Source of the DNA: Nymphaea colorata
Taxonomy: Eukaryota; Streptophyta; Magnoliopsida; Nymphaeales; Nymphaeaceae
NCBI RefSeq assembly: GCF_008831285.2
Contig: NC_045139.1
Location: forward strand, 11,626,704 to 11,690,703
Direction of reading: 5' to 3'
DNA: 64,000 bases
Below the pieces are notes generated by a model that was given only the letters and a program-made list of their open reading frames with translations, was not told the DNA's origin and ran no database searches. Both the position numbers and the translations under genes were made by a program. Shown piece by piece: positions 12,401 to 22,579 of this stretch. Numbering within the stretch: the stretch's first letter is position 1; the number at the start of each line of letters is the position of its first letter.

Positions 12401-14560
12401 AGTGTGTGTGTGCACCAAGTCTAACCAAATTGGTGCCCGCCCTTGAATAGTTGAATTCGATCTAAGCTAATTAAATAAAAAGCAAGTCTGACCGATGGAA
12501 AAGATATTTGCATGAATTCATGGCATTTTCATTTTAACAGATTTCATATTCAATGACGTTCCTTAACGAGCCTGGATGCAATTTTTAAGCCATTTGATTA
12601 CTGGATTTGGATTTTGCATTGCAATAGGTGGTGTGATGCATTCCATCCATTGTCCTCACAGTTTCTGTCTTTTTTTTTGCTACCTTAAAAAGTTATTAGG
12701 TTTAGCAATTAGTCTTCGGCTCGTGTTACAGTGGGTTAAATTTGACAATAAATTTGTTGTGTAAAACCATATTCACGAAAACTTTTGAAATGTTACATTG
12801 CTTCCACTTTAACTGGAGATTTCTTACTTCGGAATTCATAACAGTATTCAAAAGTATTTTAACTTACCACTCAAGATAATAGTTGAAACCTCATTCAGAG
12901 AGGTGTAGTTAGAATTTTTTTTTTTTTTTTATAAAGGATGCCAAATTAAAGTATTTAAAGTTGGCACGAATCGAAATATCATTTTTCAAAATGTTTATAT
13001 AGGACAAGTACAATTTTATAAAATTTACATGTAATTTTTTTTAAATTTTTTTGAAAGTGAAGCGAGGGCCATGCAGGCACACTTGGCTCGGCCCTACTCA
13101 TTCTTCAATTAGGATAGGCATAGGTCTCGAAACAAAACTAGCCGCCTATAATCCTCGCTAAACTGCTTAAAACTCAATGATTTCTTACTTGATATGAATA
13201 AATTATAAAAAAAATTCATGTCAATTCAAATAATTAAAAATTTAAGCATAAATGGCAATAATGTGTATAACTTGTGGTCAAAACAATGTGCACCACCCTT
13301 TTGAAAAGCAGAATTCTGATCCAACAGTCCTTCCAATCTCTTCTTTTTAGTAACTTATCTCTTGATAAGGGTGAAGTTACTTTAAATGGAGGTAGATTCT
13401 CCCCCTTCTTTCCCTCCCTTGGCTGTAGAGATTCACATGGTTTTGAGACCACGGTTTTCTTATATATATATAAAACTGAATTGATTGCAGAGAAAAACAA
13501 AGAACTGCTGATTGATTGGAGAAGGAAAAGCCATAGAATCCAAAGAATGAAACCATTTTAACGAACGCCCACAGTTCAAAAGAAAAAGACCATTTAAATC
13601 GACTTTTATTGTAGTACTGGTTAAATTAAAAATTTAAAAACGAAAAAAAAGTGGAAATTTTTTTTCTAAAGTTTAGAAAAATACTTATTTCCGGCATGAG
13701 CCGCCGTTTACGGATTTGCTTCCTTTTGACGCTACACTACAAAACCCCCCATCTCCAAACGAGAAAGGCAGACCACACGCCTCCTTGAAAAATATAAAAA
13801 CGCTATTATTAGGAACGAATAAAATAAGATGCAATACAAAAGAAACGTTACATCATTCTTTTGTTTCGCTCGGGTGCTCCATAGTTCGATAAGATTTTTT
13901 TAATATATATTTTATTGATTTTTATATATAATTATAATATTTTATTATAATTAATTATAATTATATATTATTTTATATTAAAAATATATATTTTTTAATT
14001 TAATCAAGGGTGTCGGGCCAAATTTGAACTCGAATTTTAAGTGTTAGGCCGGCTTGAACTTGACTTCTTATCAGTCAGGTCGAGTCGAGCCAATGCCCAG
14101 GCTTTGTTTAGGCTAAAATCGAACCTATGAGCCAGCGTGACAGGTTGGTCCAGCCAAGCGCAGGAGACCAAACTAAGCTCGGCATACATCTTTAAACTTG
14201 ATCTCCCAACATTTTTTTCATTTTTTATTTTTCTCTCTTTTTTTCTTGGCCGCTACCTTATATGAAACGCCGGTAGGTTGCTAGCTCCAATTTTCAACCT
14301 ATGTATAGATTTTCTTTTCTTTATATCTTTCTAAACCCTCAGCGCCTGCACAATGTTTTGCCAACATCCTTTTTTTTTTTTAATGCTTGTCAAATCATCT
14401 AAGTGGCCATTAGTGATGATTGGATCCAACCCAGTTAATTAATTCAGGTTAGAACTGCTGACAAAGGCTTCAGGCAGTCTGGAGCCCGACTTTGTTGTGT
14501 AAGGCCGTTAACTATCTGGGTATGTCCAAACTGCTGACAAGGGCTTCAGGCAAGCCCAAG
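12019..14560. other. Gene-free AT-rich DNA
   Basis: No gene recognised. A (TA)n run of about 36 bp lies at 12361-12396. Poly-T and poly-A runs are frequent. Around 14000-14170 there are phrases such as GTCGGGCC and GTCGAGTCGAGCC that look like a decayed transposon end. A repeated phrase CTGCTGACAARGGCTTCAGGCA occurs at about 14455 and 14530. Confidence 0.5.
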
Positions 14561-14566
14561 CCCCAC

Positions 14567-14672
14567 TTTATGTAACTCCGGCTCGATGGCCACCCCTAAT
14601 GTTTATGTAACTTCGGCTCGATGGCCACCCCTAATGTTTATGTAACTCCGGCTCGATGGCCACCCCTAATGT
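14567..14672. repeat. Three-copy 35-bp tandem repeat
   Basis: The unit containing CTCCGGCTCGATGGCCACCC is repeated three times with one C/T difference in the middle copy. It is much more GC-rich than its surroundings. Confidence 0.9.
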
Positions 14673-15516
14673 AAGATAAGCATTGGTCCCTTATGAAAAT
14701 TAGAAAAAAAAATTAGTTTTACTATCAGAAAGATAAATCCAAGTGGTTTCACTGCTGCTGCTCTTTGAGTGAATAAGCATTTGCAATTTTGCGGCATTCC
14801 CGGAAGAAGAAGAAGAGATAGCATGCTTCCAACAATCCAGCCTTGAATAGATGGCGTGTCCAAGACAAATTAGAAGTGGATTTGATGGACTTCTTATCTT
14901 AAAGTTAGGTGTCATTTTGGCCTCTTCCTTCTCAAACACATTCACTCCATTTGGTCAATCGGCCCAACTAAGGAAATGTCTTCATTTTCTCTTATCTTTT
15001 CCAAAGGGCAAAAAAGAAAAATCAATCTTTACAAAAAAAAAAAAATCACAATATCCATGTTAAGCCTTTTACACTTCTTTATGCGTTTGATCGGACAAAT
15101 GAGGAGGTTCTTTTTTAGTGGATTTGTTCAAAAATGAAAGAACTCGGTTTGTTACTGTATCAAGACCTTCAAAATTGGCTTCCAATTTTCGATCTTAGCT
15201 ATTGAGCTATAAATTCTCAAATTAAGAGAAGCCTAAGAGTACAGATTATATTGCATATATATTATCGTTGATCCCATTTCAAATCTTTGTAGTTTGAATT
15301 TTTTTATTAAAAAAAGTTAGATAGGATTACTGTTCTGATTCAAATTGGATAAATGGAGTTTCATAATTGAACCGGAGCTGATTCAATATCTAAGTGGGAT
15401 CTGATTAAGAACCGACTAAGTCACATAAAATAAACTCATGGAAATCTCTGCTTTGTACTAATTAGTCCCATGGATCTCCTTCTTTGCAAAAGCAAGTAAT
15501 TTGCGCGTGCTATTGA
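14673..15516. other. No gene seen
   Basis: Several overlapping short frames occur on both strands but none has a recognisable domain or supported splice sites. Poly-A stretches lie near 14702 and 15032. Confidence 0.4.
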
Positions 15517-16159
15517 TAGGGCTGTTCAACAAGTCGAGTAACTTGAGCTTGACTTGTATAAGCTCGGAATGAGTCGAATTCAGGTTAAGAAATGGACTCG
15601 CTTAAGCTCGAGCAAGCTCGGCTCTTCTAAGTTCAATTAAGTTTGTGGCAAGAGAATACACAGAGGGCGTTTCATAACATTGTCACAAAAAAAACAAGTA
15701 GTTCCAATGGGTTTCCTTGTGCATGGCTAGCAAGTGTCAGGTTCAAAGTTTAAATCTGGTCATTAAAAAGAGATCATTTTAATAAACTGTTGGGCTAAGC
15801 TCTAGCCAAATCTTCCCAACTTGCATTCACTTCCTAGTGCTTTGTGTGGGCACACTCGCTTCGCTTTCGCTTCACTTACTGCATTGGAGTTTCCGTATAA
15901 CTCGACACAGGTCATCATTTAGTGTCTGCCTACTTCTTCATTCTCTTGGCGGCCCTCTCCAGACATGCCTTGGCAAAGTCAGTTTTAGCTATACCAAGCC
16001 GAGATTGAGTATTTTTAAGCTCGAGCTAGTTAACTCTAGCTTGGCTTGAGCTCGAGTTCGCTTGAGTTCAAGTTAGTTAACTCAAGCTTGAGTTGTGCCG
16101 TTTGAGATTTTATTTGAGCTAGTCCAGCTCAGCTTGAACTCGACTCATGAACAGCTCTA
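15517..16159. mobile_element. TIR element with GCTCGAGCT-rich ends
   Basis: The left end TAGGGCTGTTCA pairs with the right end TGAACAGCTCTA (one mismatch), and the pairing continues inward (AGTCGAGT and CTCGACTC). Both subterminal regions are rich in GAGCTCGAGC-type phrases. The size of 643 bp without a coding frame suggests a non-autonomous element, and TAGGG-type ends are common in hAT MITEs. No matching 8-bp target duplication is visible, so the class is uncertain. Confidence 0.5.
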
Positions 16160-16900
16160 TCTCCTCGGGTGGGAACAGGGCCCCTTCACTCCACCCCTTA
16201 TTTAGGGGGAGAGAGTTTTGAAGGATTTGTTCTGTCATGAAACAATTAAAAAAAAAAATGAAAAATGAAAAAACTTTCAGCAAAAGACTTAAAGATTTGG
16301 CTGATCATACTTTATAATATTGTCAACTATGCACCAGACTTTGTACCATCAATCAAATAACCCTAGATTTCCACTAACTCCAGTTGTGGTTAATCTCATA
16401 AGGAAACTAATTACCCTTAGTAAAGACACCTCAAAATTCTTTAGTCTATTTGCATTGGCCTCTTCAAATATAATCAATAATGCTAATACATGGTTAACAA
16501 CATCAAAATAGATTAGTTTTACTATCTAAATTAGTTAAGTGAACATCCTTTTCTTTATGAATATCGCTAGAAAGTTATCCAAGAGAAACTACATGTCTTT
16601 ACTAGGGTAGGTACTTGATAGTTTCATTTTGGAAAGGTAAAAGCTAGTAATTCATTTTACTAATTTGGCAATTAATTCGACAGCAATAGTCTTATAAATC
16701 TTGTTGATTAATCACTTAAAAAACATAAGTATGTTTTTAACAATATCGAAAACTAGTTGATAATTTTTTTTTATCTCAAAAAATAAAAAGAACAAGATGC
16801 AGCTAACGCTCCTTCTTTAAACAACTCATCCACAAACCAACCTCAGGCTTCAGCACCACTTCTCATCAATGAGCTACACACTTTTATATTGTTAACTGCT
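16160..16900. other. No gene seen
   Basis: AT-rich intergenic DNA. One 63-codon frame (16320-16511) has no recognisable family. Confidence 0.4.
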
Positions 16901-16904
16901 TGTA

Positions 16905-16908
<4 letters not shown>

Positions 16909-16999
<91 letters not shown>
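16909..16999. repeat. Compound microsatellite (TA)n(GA)n
   Basis: About 58 bp of TA repeats pass directly into about 30 bp of GA repeats. It is likely polymorphic. The apparent protein frame across it is only translated repeat. Confidence 0.95.
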
Positions 17000-17002
<3 letters not shown>

Positions 17003-17329
17003 GTAGGCATCAGTGTGTTAGACCTATAAGAAATCATCTTGACCATTGATCATTTCAAGCTTGATGGTTCAGGGAAAATTAAAAAGAAAATGAGATAGAG
17101 TATTTTAGTTGCCTACCATTAGTTATCAACTTTTTTTTCTTGGTTTTTACTCAACTATCCATATTAAAAAGATCAACAGACAAGATAAGATGATTTCTTA
17201 AGGATTTACCACCCAACTATATGATATCTACCATTGTTTTTTTTTTGTCCCTACAACGCAACGTTCAGTATAGGCACCACCGCTACTACTCTATTAACGT
17301 CAAGTCAGCGTCACACCATGGTTGGCGCC

Positions 17330-17434
17330 ACATGGTGGCTTGGCTAGTGTGGGCAGTTGCCCACACCAGCCTCACAAACTTACTTATTTTTATGTTAATA
17401 GTTTTATATACAGCTAAAATTTCTGGCTCCGCTA
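17330..17434. mobile_element. hAT-like MITE relative
   Basis: Contains GTGTGGGCAGTTGCCCACAC, a perfect hairpin, and ends AAATTTCTGGCTCCGCTAG, the right terminus of the MITE family at 10.0 kb. The left end was not resolved and no convincing target duplication was found. Confidence 0.45.
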
Positions 17435-18039
17435 GTAATGGTTGGCCTTTGCTTCGTAGCGACAACGCCTCCCTCGAATGGCACCTTTCCTTTTGTGGAG
17501 GGTCCCGTCCACTCCATAATTTCCTCGATGCTCATCGCTTTCTAGCTGTCAACGATATCTCAAACAACACCCTTCGATCCATTGCAGTAAATGAAAGAGG
17601 GAAACACCAAAAATAGAGAGAGAAAAAAAAGATGAAAATCAGCATCCAACAAAACTTGAAAAGCAAAGAACGAAGGAAGAACACCACTTGAACCACTCAA
17701 ACGGTATTATAGAAATTGTAGTGTGTACGTGTTTCATGAAAACAACGTCCATCTTCGGGAATGATCTCCACGTCCCAAAAGTCTTGTTCTACGAAAAAGA
17801 AAGAATCCACAACTTGTAGATGTGGATCAAGCTTGAAATTTCTAAAGACTGATCATCCAGAAAAATTTCAGTTTATAAAATCATATCTTTTATGTTTTTG
17901 AAAGACATGAGGCCCAAGTTGATTGCCTACAGACATGCATGGTTTTCAGCGATTGTGAATTGCAGGCTCCTGGGTTTGGTGTGGGCACCCCATAGGCTTG
18001 AGTCCGACACATAATAATAAAACTTTTATAAAGGTTTAT

Positions 18040-18094
18040 ATAGGCTGGGGTGGGCAGTTGCCCACTTCAGCCCAATGAGGTAGCTCTGCTACTA
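18040..18094. mobile_element. hAT-like MITE fragment
   Basis: GGCTGGGGTGGGCAGTTGCC followed by GGTAGCTCTGCTACT matches the core and right end of the MITE at 10.0 kb (GGCTGGGGTGGGCGGTGGCC, then CTCCGCTACTG). Only a part of the element is recognisable. Confidence 0.45.
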
Positions 18095-18599
18095 CCATGC
18101 ACACGCCTATGGCCTATGGCAGAAATACATTGGGGCTGATGTGAGCAGTTATTGAAAGAGCATGTAATTACACTGTGATGACTCAATTTTCGTAAGATGC
18201 TTAGACCAGAAGCGGGCTTGTGACTCAAGTGTCTTTTAACTAAAAAAAATCCTCAACTCTATCACCTGTGCAGACACACACACATACCACACACATACGC
18301 ATACACCACAAAGACAAGTGTGTTGTTGAGATAAGTCTGACTTTTCCGTTTATCTCAGACTCATCTTCTCAGGATAAGGCAGAACACTCGTAGCTTAAGT
18401 ATTTTGGGATTAAGTCTGGTGTCCTGGTCCACACCATGCACGAATGAGATGGCCACATGATGTCATGGACTTAGTTTTCCTTGATGCATCTACTCTTTGA
18501 TCTCAGATTAGTGAACAACGAGATGGTTCCTAGCCCCAATGTCAAGTGTTCAGTAGAAATCACCTTTGGAGATCCACTCTACCACGACAATCAGTTAAA

Positions 18600-18815
18600 G
18601 GTGGAGGTGGGCAGTTAACTAGAGGCAAAGCCATCCCCTTCTCCTTGTTCCCAAGGTTCAGGCCTACTTTGAGACCTAGATGGTCGTACGGTGCACCTTT
18701 TAACTTGAATGTCGTGTATGTCATTATTTACAATCCAAAAAATAGCGTTCGCGAGAATTAAACTGAGAACACGTTACAAGTACAACACTAAGACCAACCA
18801 GTTATGTTATATCCC
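18600..18815 (-). mobile_element. tRNA-derived SINE, copy 4 (reverse)
   Basis: On the minus strand the head AACTGGTTGGTCTTAGTG is followed by the B-box-like CAGTTTAATTCTCG, then GCTATTTTTTGG, then the family body GACATTCAAGTTAAAAGGTG and the tail CTGAACCTTGGGAACAAGG. Body and tail are shared with copies at 7.5, 8.1 and 19.4 kb, which links these as one family. Confidence 0.55.
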
Positions 18816-19409
18816 TTGTGACTAATCAGTTGACTGTAGAAAAGTATGAAGTTCAAATGAGAGGATGCTTCACAAGACATTTAAAGTGGGCAAGATAATA
18901 CACGATTTAGAAGCTTGAAAAGGATGCTTGCTCAAATTATACCTGCCAACTTTAAGTAACAAGACATTAGATTATTAATTTGCCGAATTTGAACCACCTC
19001 ATTCGAAGTGCTTTTCTTGCGTATTCATGAGAAAGGTTGAGTGCCACAATTGCAACGGAATCATCTTGAACCATAAAACGCCGACCAGACTAGTACGAAT
19101 CAGTCCCAGTCACACACGGGACACGCAGACCAGAAGAAAGCCCATTGGCAAATTAATAAGGACCAACGTCTTAGGACCCCATATTTTATGTGAATGAAAT
19201 GATATAGCCGGGCGAAAAATTTGGAACAGCAAACCAGCATCACCACCAACGATAGAGAGAAGCAACACCGGAAAGGGTTCATGTGGTCTCCATGTCTCTG
19301 CGCGGCAATAAAATCTAGAAGGCATTTTCCCAGCTTTGCAGATTCCAAAATTAGAGGTGATGGAGATTTTTGCTTTTATATATGATTCTCTAAAGATAAG
19401 ATCAATCAG

Positions 19410-19669
19410 ACCTCATAGGATATAGTGGAGCTGGTTGGGCTATGGACCTATAAAGTGGCAGGTTTCTGATTCGATTCTCGTAGACACTAAATCTCTCTGT
19501 ATATCTTAAGTGATGCGGTGCCAACTAAGTCTTTGTATATATCTTAAGTGACGCGGTGAGGTATATAAGTTGAAGGTGCACCATTGTCATCGATGATGTT
19601 GATGCAGCTCAGGTGTAGGAGAAATAGATTTTTTTCTAGTGATTGGTTGTTAACCTTTTGTGAAACAGC
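19410..19669 (+). mobile_element. tRNA-derived SINE, copy 5, inserted in duplication copy A
   Basis: The undisturbed sister copy reads GTCGATCAGAAAATCC at 26741-26756. Here the same site is split after ATCAATCAG (19401-19409) and resumes at GTCAACCAG (19670-19678), giving a mutated 9-bp target duplication. The insert has a tRNA-like head (GAGCTGGTTGGGCTATGG, B-box-like GATTCGATTCTCG) and the family body ATAAGTTGAAGGTGCACC. A 20-bp stretch around TTAAGTGAYGCGGTG is doubled inside it. The empty site makes the boundaries reliable. Confidence 0.75.
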
Positions 19670-20026
19670 GTCAACCAGAAAATCTTTGAAAGCAAGAGAT
19701 CAAGGATGCCAAAACAAAATCCCATAACAACTAAAACCAAACAAATCTGAGGAAGAAAAACAAAGATACAACAGATGGAAATTCTAGACAAAACAAGATT
19801 TCCATCTACCAATAATTCTCAATCTTCTACACCGATCTCTAGAGCCACATCTGTGCAGCAAAGACTGGTGGTTCTAAAAATTTTTGCTCACTGGATGACC
19901 GATACCATTAGAAATTACAACCTGATTCAGATTCCACATGCCCTTGATTATGGAGACTAATAAGCTGATGCATATATAGACCGCAAAGAAGTCAGACTCA
20001 ACAGCATCATACATGGAGAATTTTGA

Positions 20027-20186
20027 TTAAAACCGGGATTTTCCCTTGCGACCCGTGTATTTTGTGCCGGGAATTACAGTGTGTCCCTTCTGATCATCTG
20101 CTCTTTCTTCTTCAACAGCCATTCACGTCCTTTTCCTTCGTCATTTTCTGCTTGTTCCACGGTCTCTGTCTATCAGCAACACTAAC
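20027..20186 (-). pseudogene. Duplicated last exon of the BUD23/RID2-like gene, frameshifted
   Basis: Aligns with exon 9 (27116-27280) of the methyltransferase gene, including the acceptor CTATAAC in reverse and the final TTTTAA. It is 160 nt long against 165, a net loss of 5 nt. Translation starts in frame but reaches a stop after about 20 residues. Remnants such as [10 protein letters not shown] are visible in other frames. No other exon of the gene is present nearby, so it is a non-functional partial copy. Confidence 0.85.
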
Positions 20187-20639
20187 CTATAACAGAAAAA
20201 ATTGCACAAATATTCTCTTTAACGCACAATTTGGGCATAAAAATCCAAGGAACAAAAGCCAAACTGAATCAACTCGAAAGCGTGTGGTTATTGTGGTATA
20301 CAACTATCCATACGCAATGAGAATTCTCAACACCAAGTATTTGATTCTCCATAACAAGCATCAACCAACGAGTACCCTATGTTAAATTAGAAAGATGCTG
20401 AAAGTTTATCTTTTGATTTTCTCGAAGATATGCTCTTAGCCAAATCTGAACTACTTAACCAAGTGCATCGGACTCGAGGATCCATTCAATTCCAATTTCT
20501 CCTTTAAATTGTGTAATTGCAGAAGCATTCACTGAAAAAAATAAAAGCTTGCAGACTACCAAGCTAAGCAATTATAGATTATGTAAAAGGACAATTTTCT
20601 TTGATCTAATGGCAAGTATGTTCAGCTAACTTATCGAGT

Positions 20640-21032
20640 TGACCTTGTCACTAGGATTGGTCTTTCTGCCATTGCTCTGGCACTTTTTGGTGGCACTAGA
20701 TTAGCACAGAGCTGTTCTTGTCTGGCGCTTTTTGCGCCTGAACACAATTATCCCAGTGGTGAAGGAACAGAATTTGAACAAACTTTGCAGCAAGATGCAT
20801 TTGTGCTTTCCCACATCTAGGTAGTGCTTAATTCATTAACTTAGTTGACAGAATCGGATGACTATACAATTAGATTTCACAATTCATATAAGCCTGTAAG
20901 CTACATGCAGCTCACGCAAATTCTGCCAAGTTTGTTTCCACTTCTCAACATGAAAGATATTCACATTTAATAGCACCATTTTTTAATTGTAGAGTGATAG
21001 GAGAGAATGAGCTTCGGCACGATCAGGTGAAA
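20640..21032. repeat. Second duplicated block, copy 1 (partner 25.19-25.57 kb)
   Basis: The phrases GCTTTCCCACAT, TGCTTAATTC, ACAATTAGATTT, CATGAAAGAT and AGGAGAGAATG occur in the same order at about 25185-25570. Similarity is lower than in the 19.1/26.5 kb pair and copy 2 carries about 150 extra bases near 25260-25410. A 58-codon frame without ATG runs on the plus strand at 20638-20820 (AIALALFGGTRLAQ and more). I do not recognise it. Confidence 0.6.
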
Positions 21033-21991
21033 GGAGGTCACAACCCCGGACTGCAAGTTGGTCGCCAGAGATAGTGCCATATCTTTCCAGCAGTCTAACC
21101 AGAAAATTTTTCTGCTAGAAAGATGTTGCAGTATATGAAGAAAACAGACAGGATCGAGCAATCTTCTTGTATAGTGGTACTGTTTGTGAGGATTTGGCTT
21201 ATGATATTAGTTCTTTTCCTTATTTTCAGATGCCCCAATTTTGACGAATGGTTTCGGAAAAGGACAAAGAGACCGGCTTCAGGCAGGTTCCAAGTAATGT
21301 GGTTGCTTGATTTCAATTCCAAAAACCTCCGAGACTCTAAAAGAGTCTGTGATCGCAATGAAGAGAATCTGAAGATGTCATTTTACACTCTGGTGTCTTC
21401 ATCATCTCAAAATTGCCCCACGATTCATACTCCGTAGAAGCAAGGTCGGGCAAAATATTGTGCGAAAGTGCAATTTCTCAAGGACTTACATTTTGCGTAC
21501 AATACAAATTTCAAATCCTTGTTGGTGCAACCCGTCAACTCTTTCTTTTCCTGTTTAATTTTGAGAAGATTTTTCATCTCAAAATCTTGTATCCGAATCC
21601 AGATGGGGCTGTCAATCCAAAGGCCTGGTGAAGGCCCAATTGGCTTTGCTGCATTCAACCGGCTCTGGCTTACGAGGGTCACTCCCAGAACAAGAATTGC
21701 GAACAAACTTCTGACTCTAATCTAATCAAAGCAATCACTCAGTTCATTACAGATGAGACTTCCCATTGATCAAGACATTCACTAAATAAGCGAGTTTCCC
21801 AATTAGTTATTAGCTTGATAAATAACAAATTATGGAGTTTATAAACTAAACGTGTTTCCCACTTAGCTACGAACTTCATGAATGAACCCCATTATCAGCA
21901 AGCTAGAATTAGAAAGAAATCCAGAAAGAATCGAAGATCCAAACCCCATTTTGGAACCCGAGTCTCATCCAAAAGGGGAGCAATTTCTTTA
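21033..21991. other. No gene recognised upstream of the U2 snRNA gene
   Basis: Several frames of 70-104 codons overlap on both strands, but none shows a domain. The phrase GGCCCAATTGGGC-like (21635-21645) and AGGCCTGGTGAAGGCCC resemble promoter GGCCC motifs. No function is assigned. Confidence 0.35.
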
Positions 21992-22043
21992 ATCCTGTAT
22001 CGAAAGATTTTGGGCAGTGAAGGCCAGTGGGATGACTATAAAG
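21992..22043 (+). promoter_or_regulatory. Plant snRNA promoter: diverged USE plus TATA box
   Basis: ATCCTGTATCG (21992-22002) matches 8 of 11 positions of the plant upstream sequence element RTCCCACATCG. TATAAAG follows at 22037-22043, 34 bp after the USE, and the U2 transcript starts 33 bp after the first base of the TATA box. Established knowledge: a USE-TATA spacing of about 33-34 bp specifies RNA polymerase II in plant snRNA genes, against about 23 bp for polymerase III. The spacing is right, but the USE is weaker than consensus. Confidence 0.65.
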
Positions 22044-22069
22044 GCAGAGGAAGGGGGACAGTGAAGGTC

Positions 22070-22272
22070 ATACCTTTCTCGGCCTTTTGGCTAAGATCAA
22101 GTGTAGTATCTGTTCTTATCAGTTTAATATCTGATACGTGGTCCATGTGACCACACGATATTAAATTAATTTCTTGTGGGGGAGGTTGGCCGCCACCGGT
22201 AGCTTGCTGCCGGGGCCTCCTCAGGCGTCGCCCTTGCGTTGCACTACTGCTCGGGCCTGGCGCGCCCCTACC
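22070..22272 (+). ncRNA. U2 spliceosomal snRNA
   Basis: Starts ATACCTTTCTCGGCCTTTTG and matches plant U2 essentially without change over the first 66 nt. This includes the branch-point recognition sequence GTGTAGTATCTG. Stem IIb has changed but still pairs (GTGGTC with GACCAC), and stem-loop III keeps CCGGTAGC pairing with GCTGCCGG. The 3' stem-loop IV phrase CCCTTGCGTTGCACTACTGC is present. U2 base-pairs with the intron branch point and U6 in the spliceosome. The Sm-site region reads AATTTCTTG, with one C inside the usual U run. Paired changes and a promoter suggest a live gene, although no clear 3' box was seen. The 3' end is set by analogy. Confidence 0.9.
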
Positions 22273-22579
22273 AATATCTAATTGAAGGTTTATCGGCCTA
22301 TTACTGAATGTCTGGCAAAAGCTTTGAATGAATAAGCATTTGTGTTTAGTAGTTGTGTTACTGTGATCTTGTTCAGTCTAAGGGACGGTTTAGCACCAAT
22401 TTTGACTATAGATCACATTTATTTTACAGTCGTTTTAAGGTAATTAATTAGCAACAAGGGCACGTCAACCATAGACGGTGGCCCAAGCACGTTAACTTCT
22501 TCTTCCTTTCCTTCGAGTGGTTGTAGTTGCTTTCATATTCGGATCCTATGTTGAATCCAACTGTTTCTGATATGGGCCA

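Larger units (their letters stand above)
19090..20630. repeat. Segmental duplication, copy A (partner 26.45-27.85 kb)
   Basis: The segment aligns in direct orientation with 26454-27845. Shared phrases include AATCAGTCCCAGT at the left, GGACCCCATATTTTATGTGA, AGCATCACCACCAACGA, CCAAAACAAAATCCCATAA and CTCCATAACAAGCATC. Copy A has gained a SINE at 19410-19669. Copy B has instead gained about 160 bp near 27560-27715. The segment contains the last exon and 3' flank of the BUD23/RID2-like gene, broken in this copy. Confidence 0.85.

Noticed and set aside
17221-17616. 131-codon plus-strand frame
   Set aside because: It crosses a MITE relative and has no recognisable domain.
21878-22150. 90-codon plus-strand frame
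   Set aside because: It runs through the U2 promoter and RNA and has no protein resemblance.
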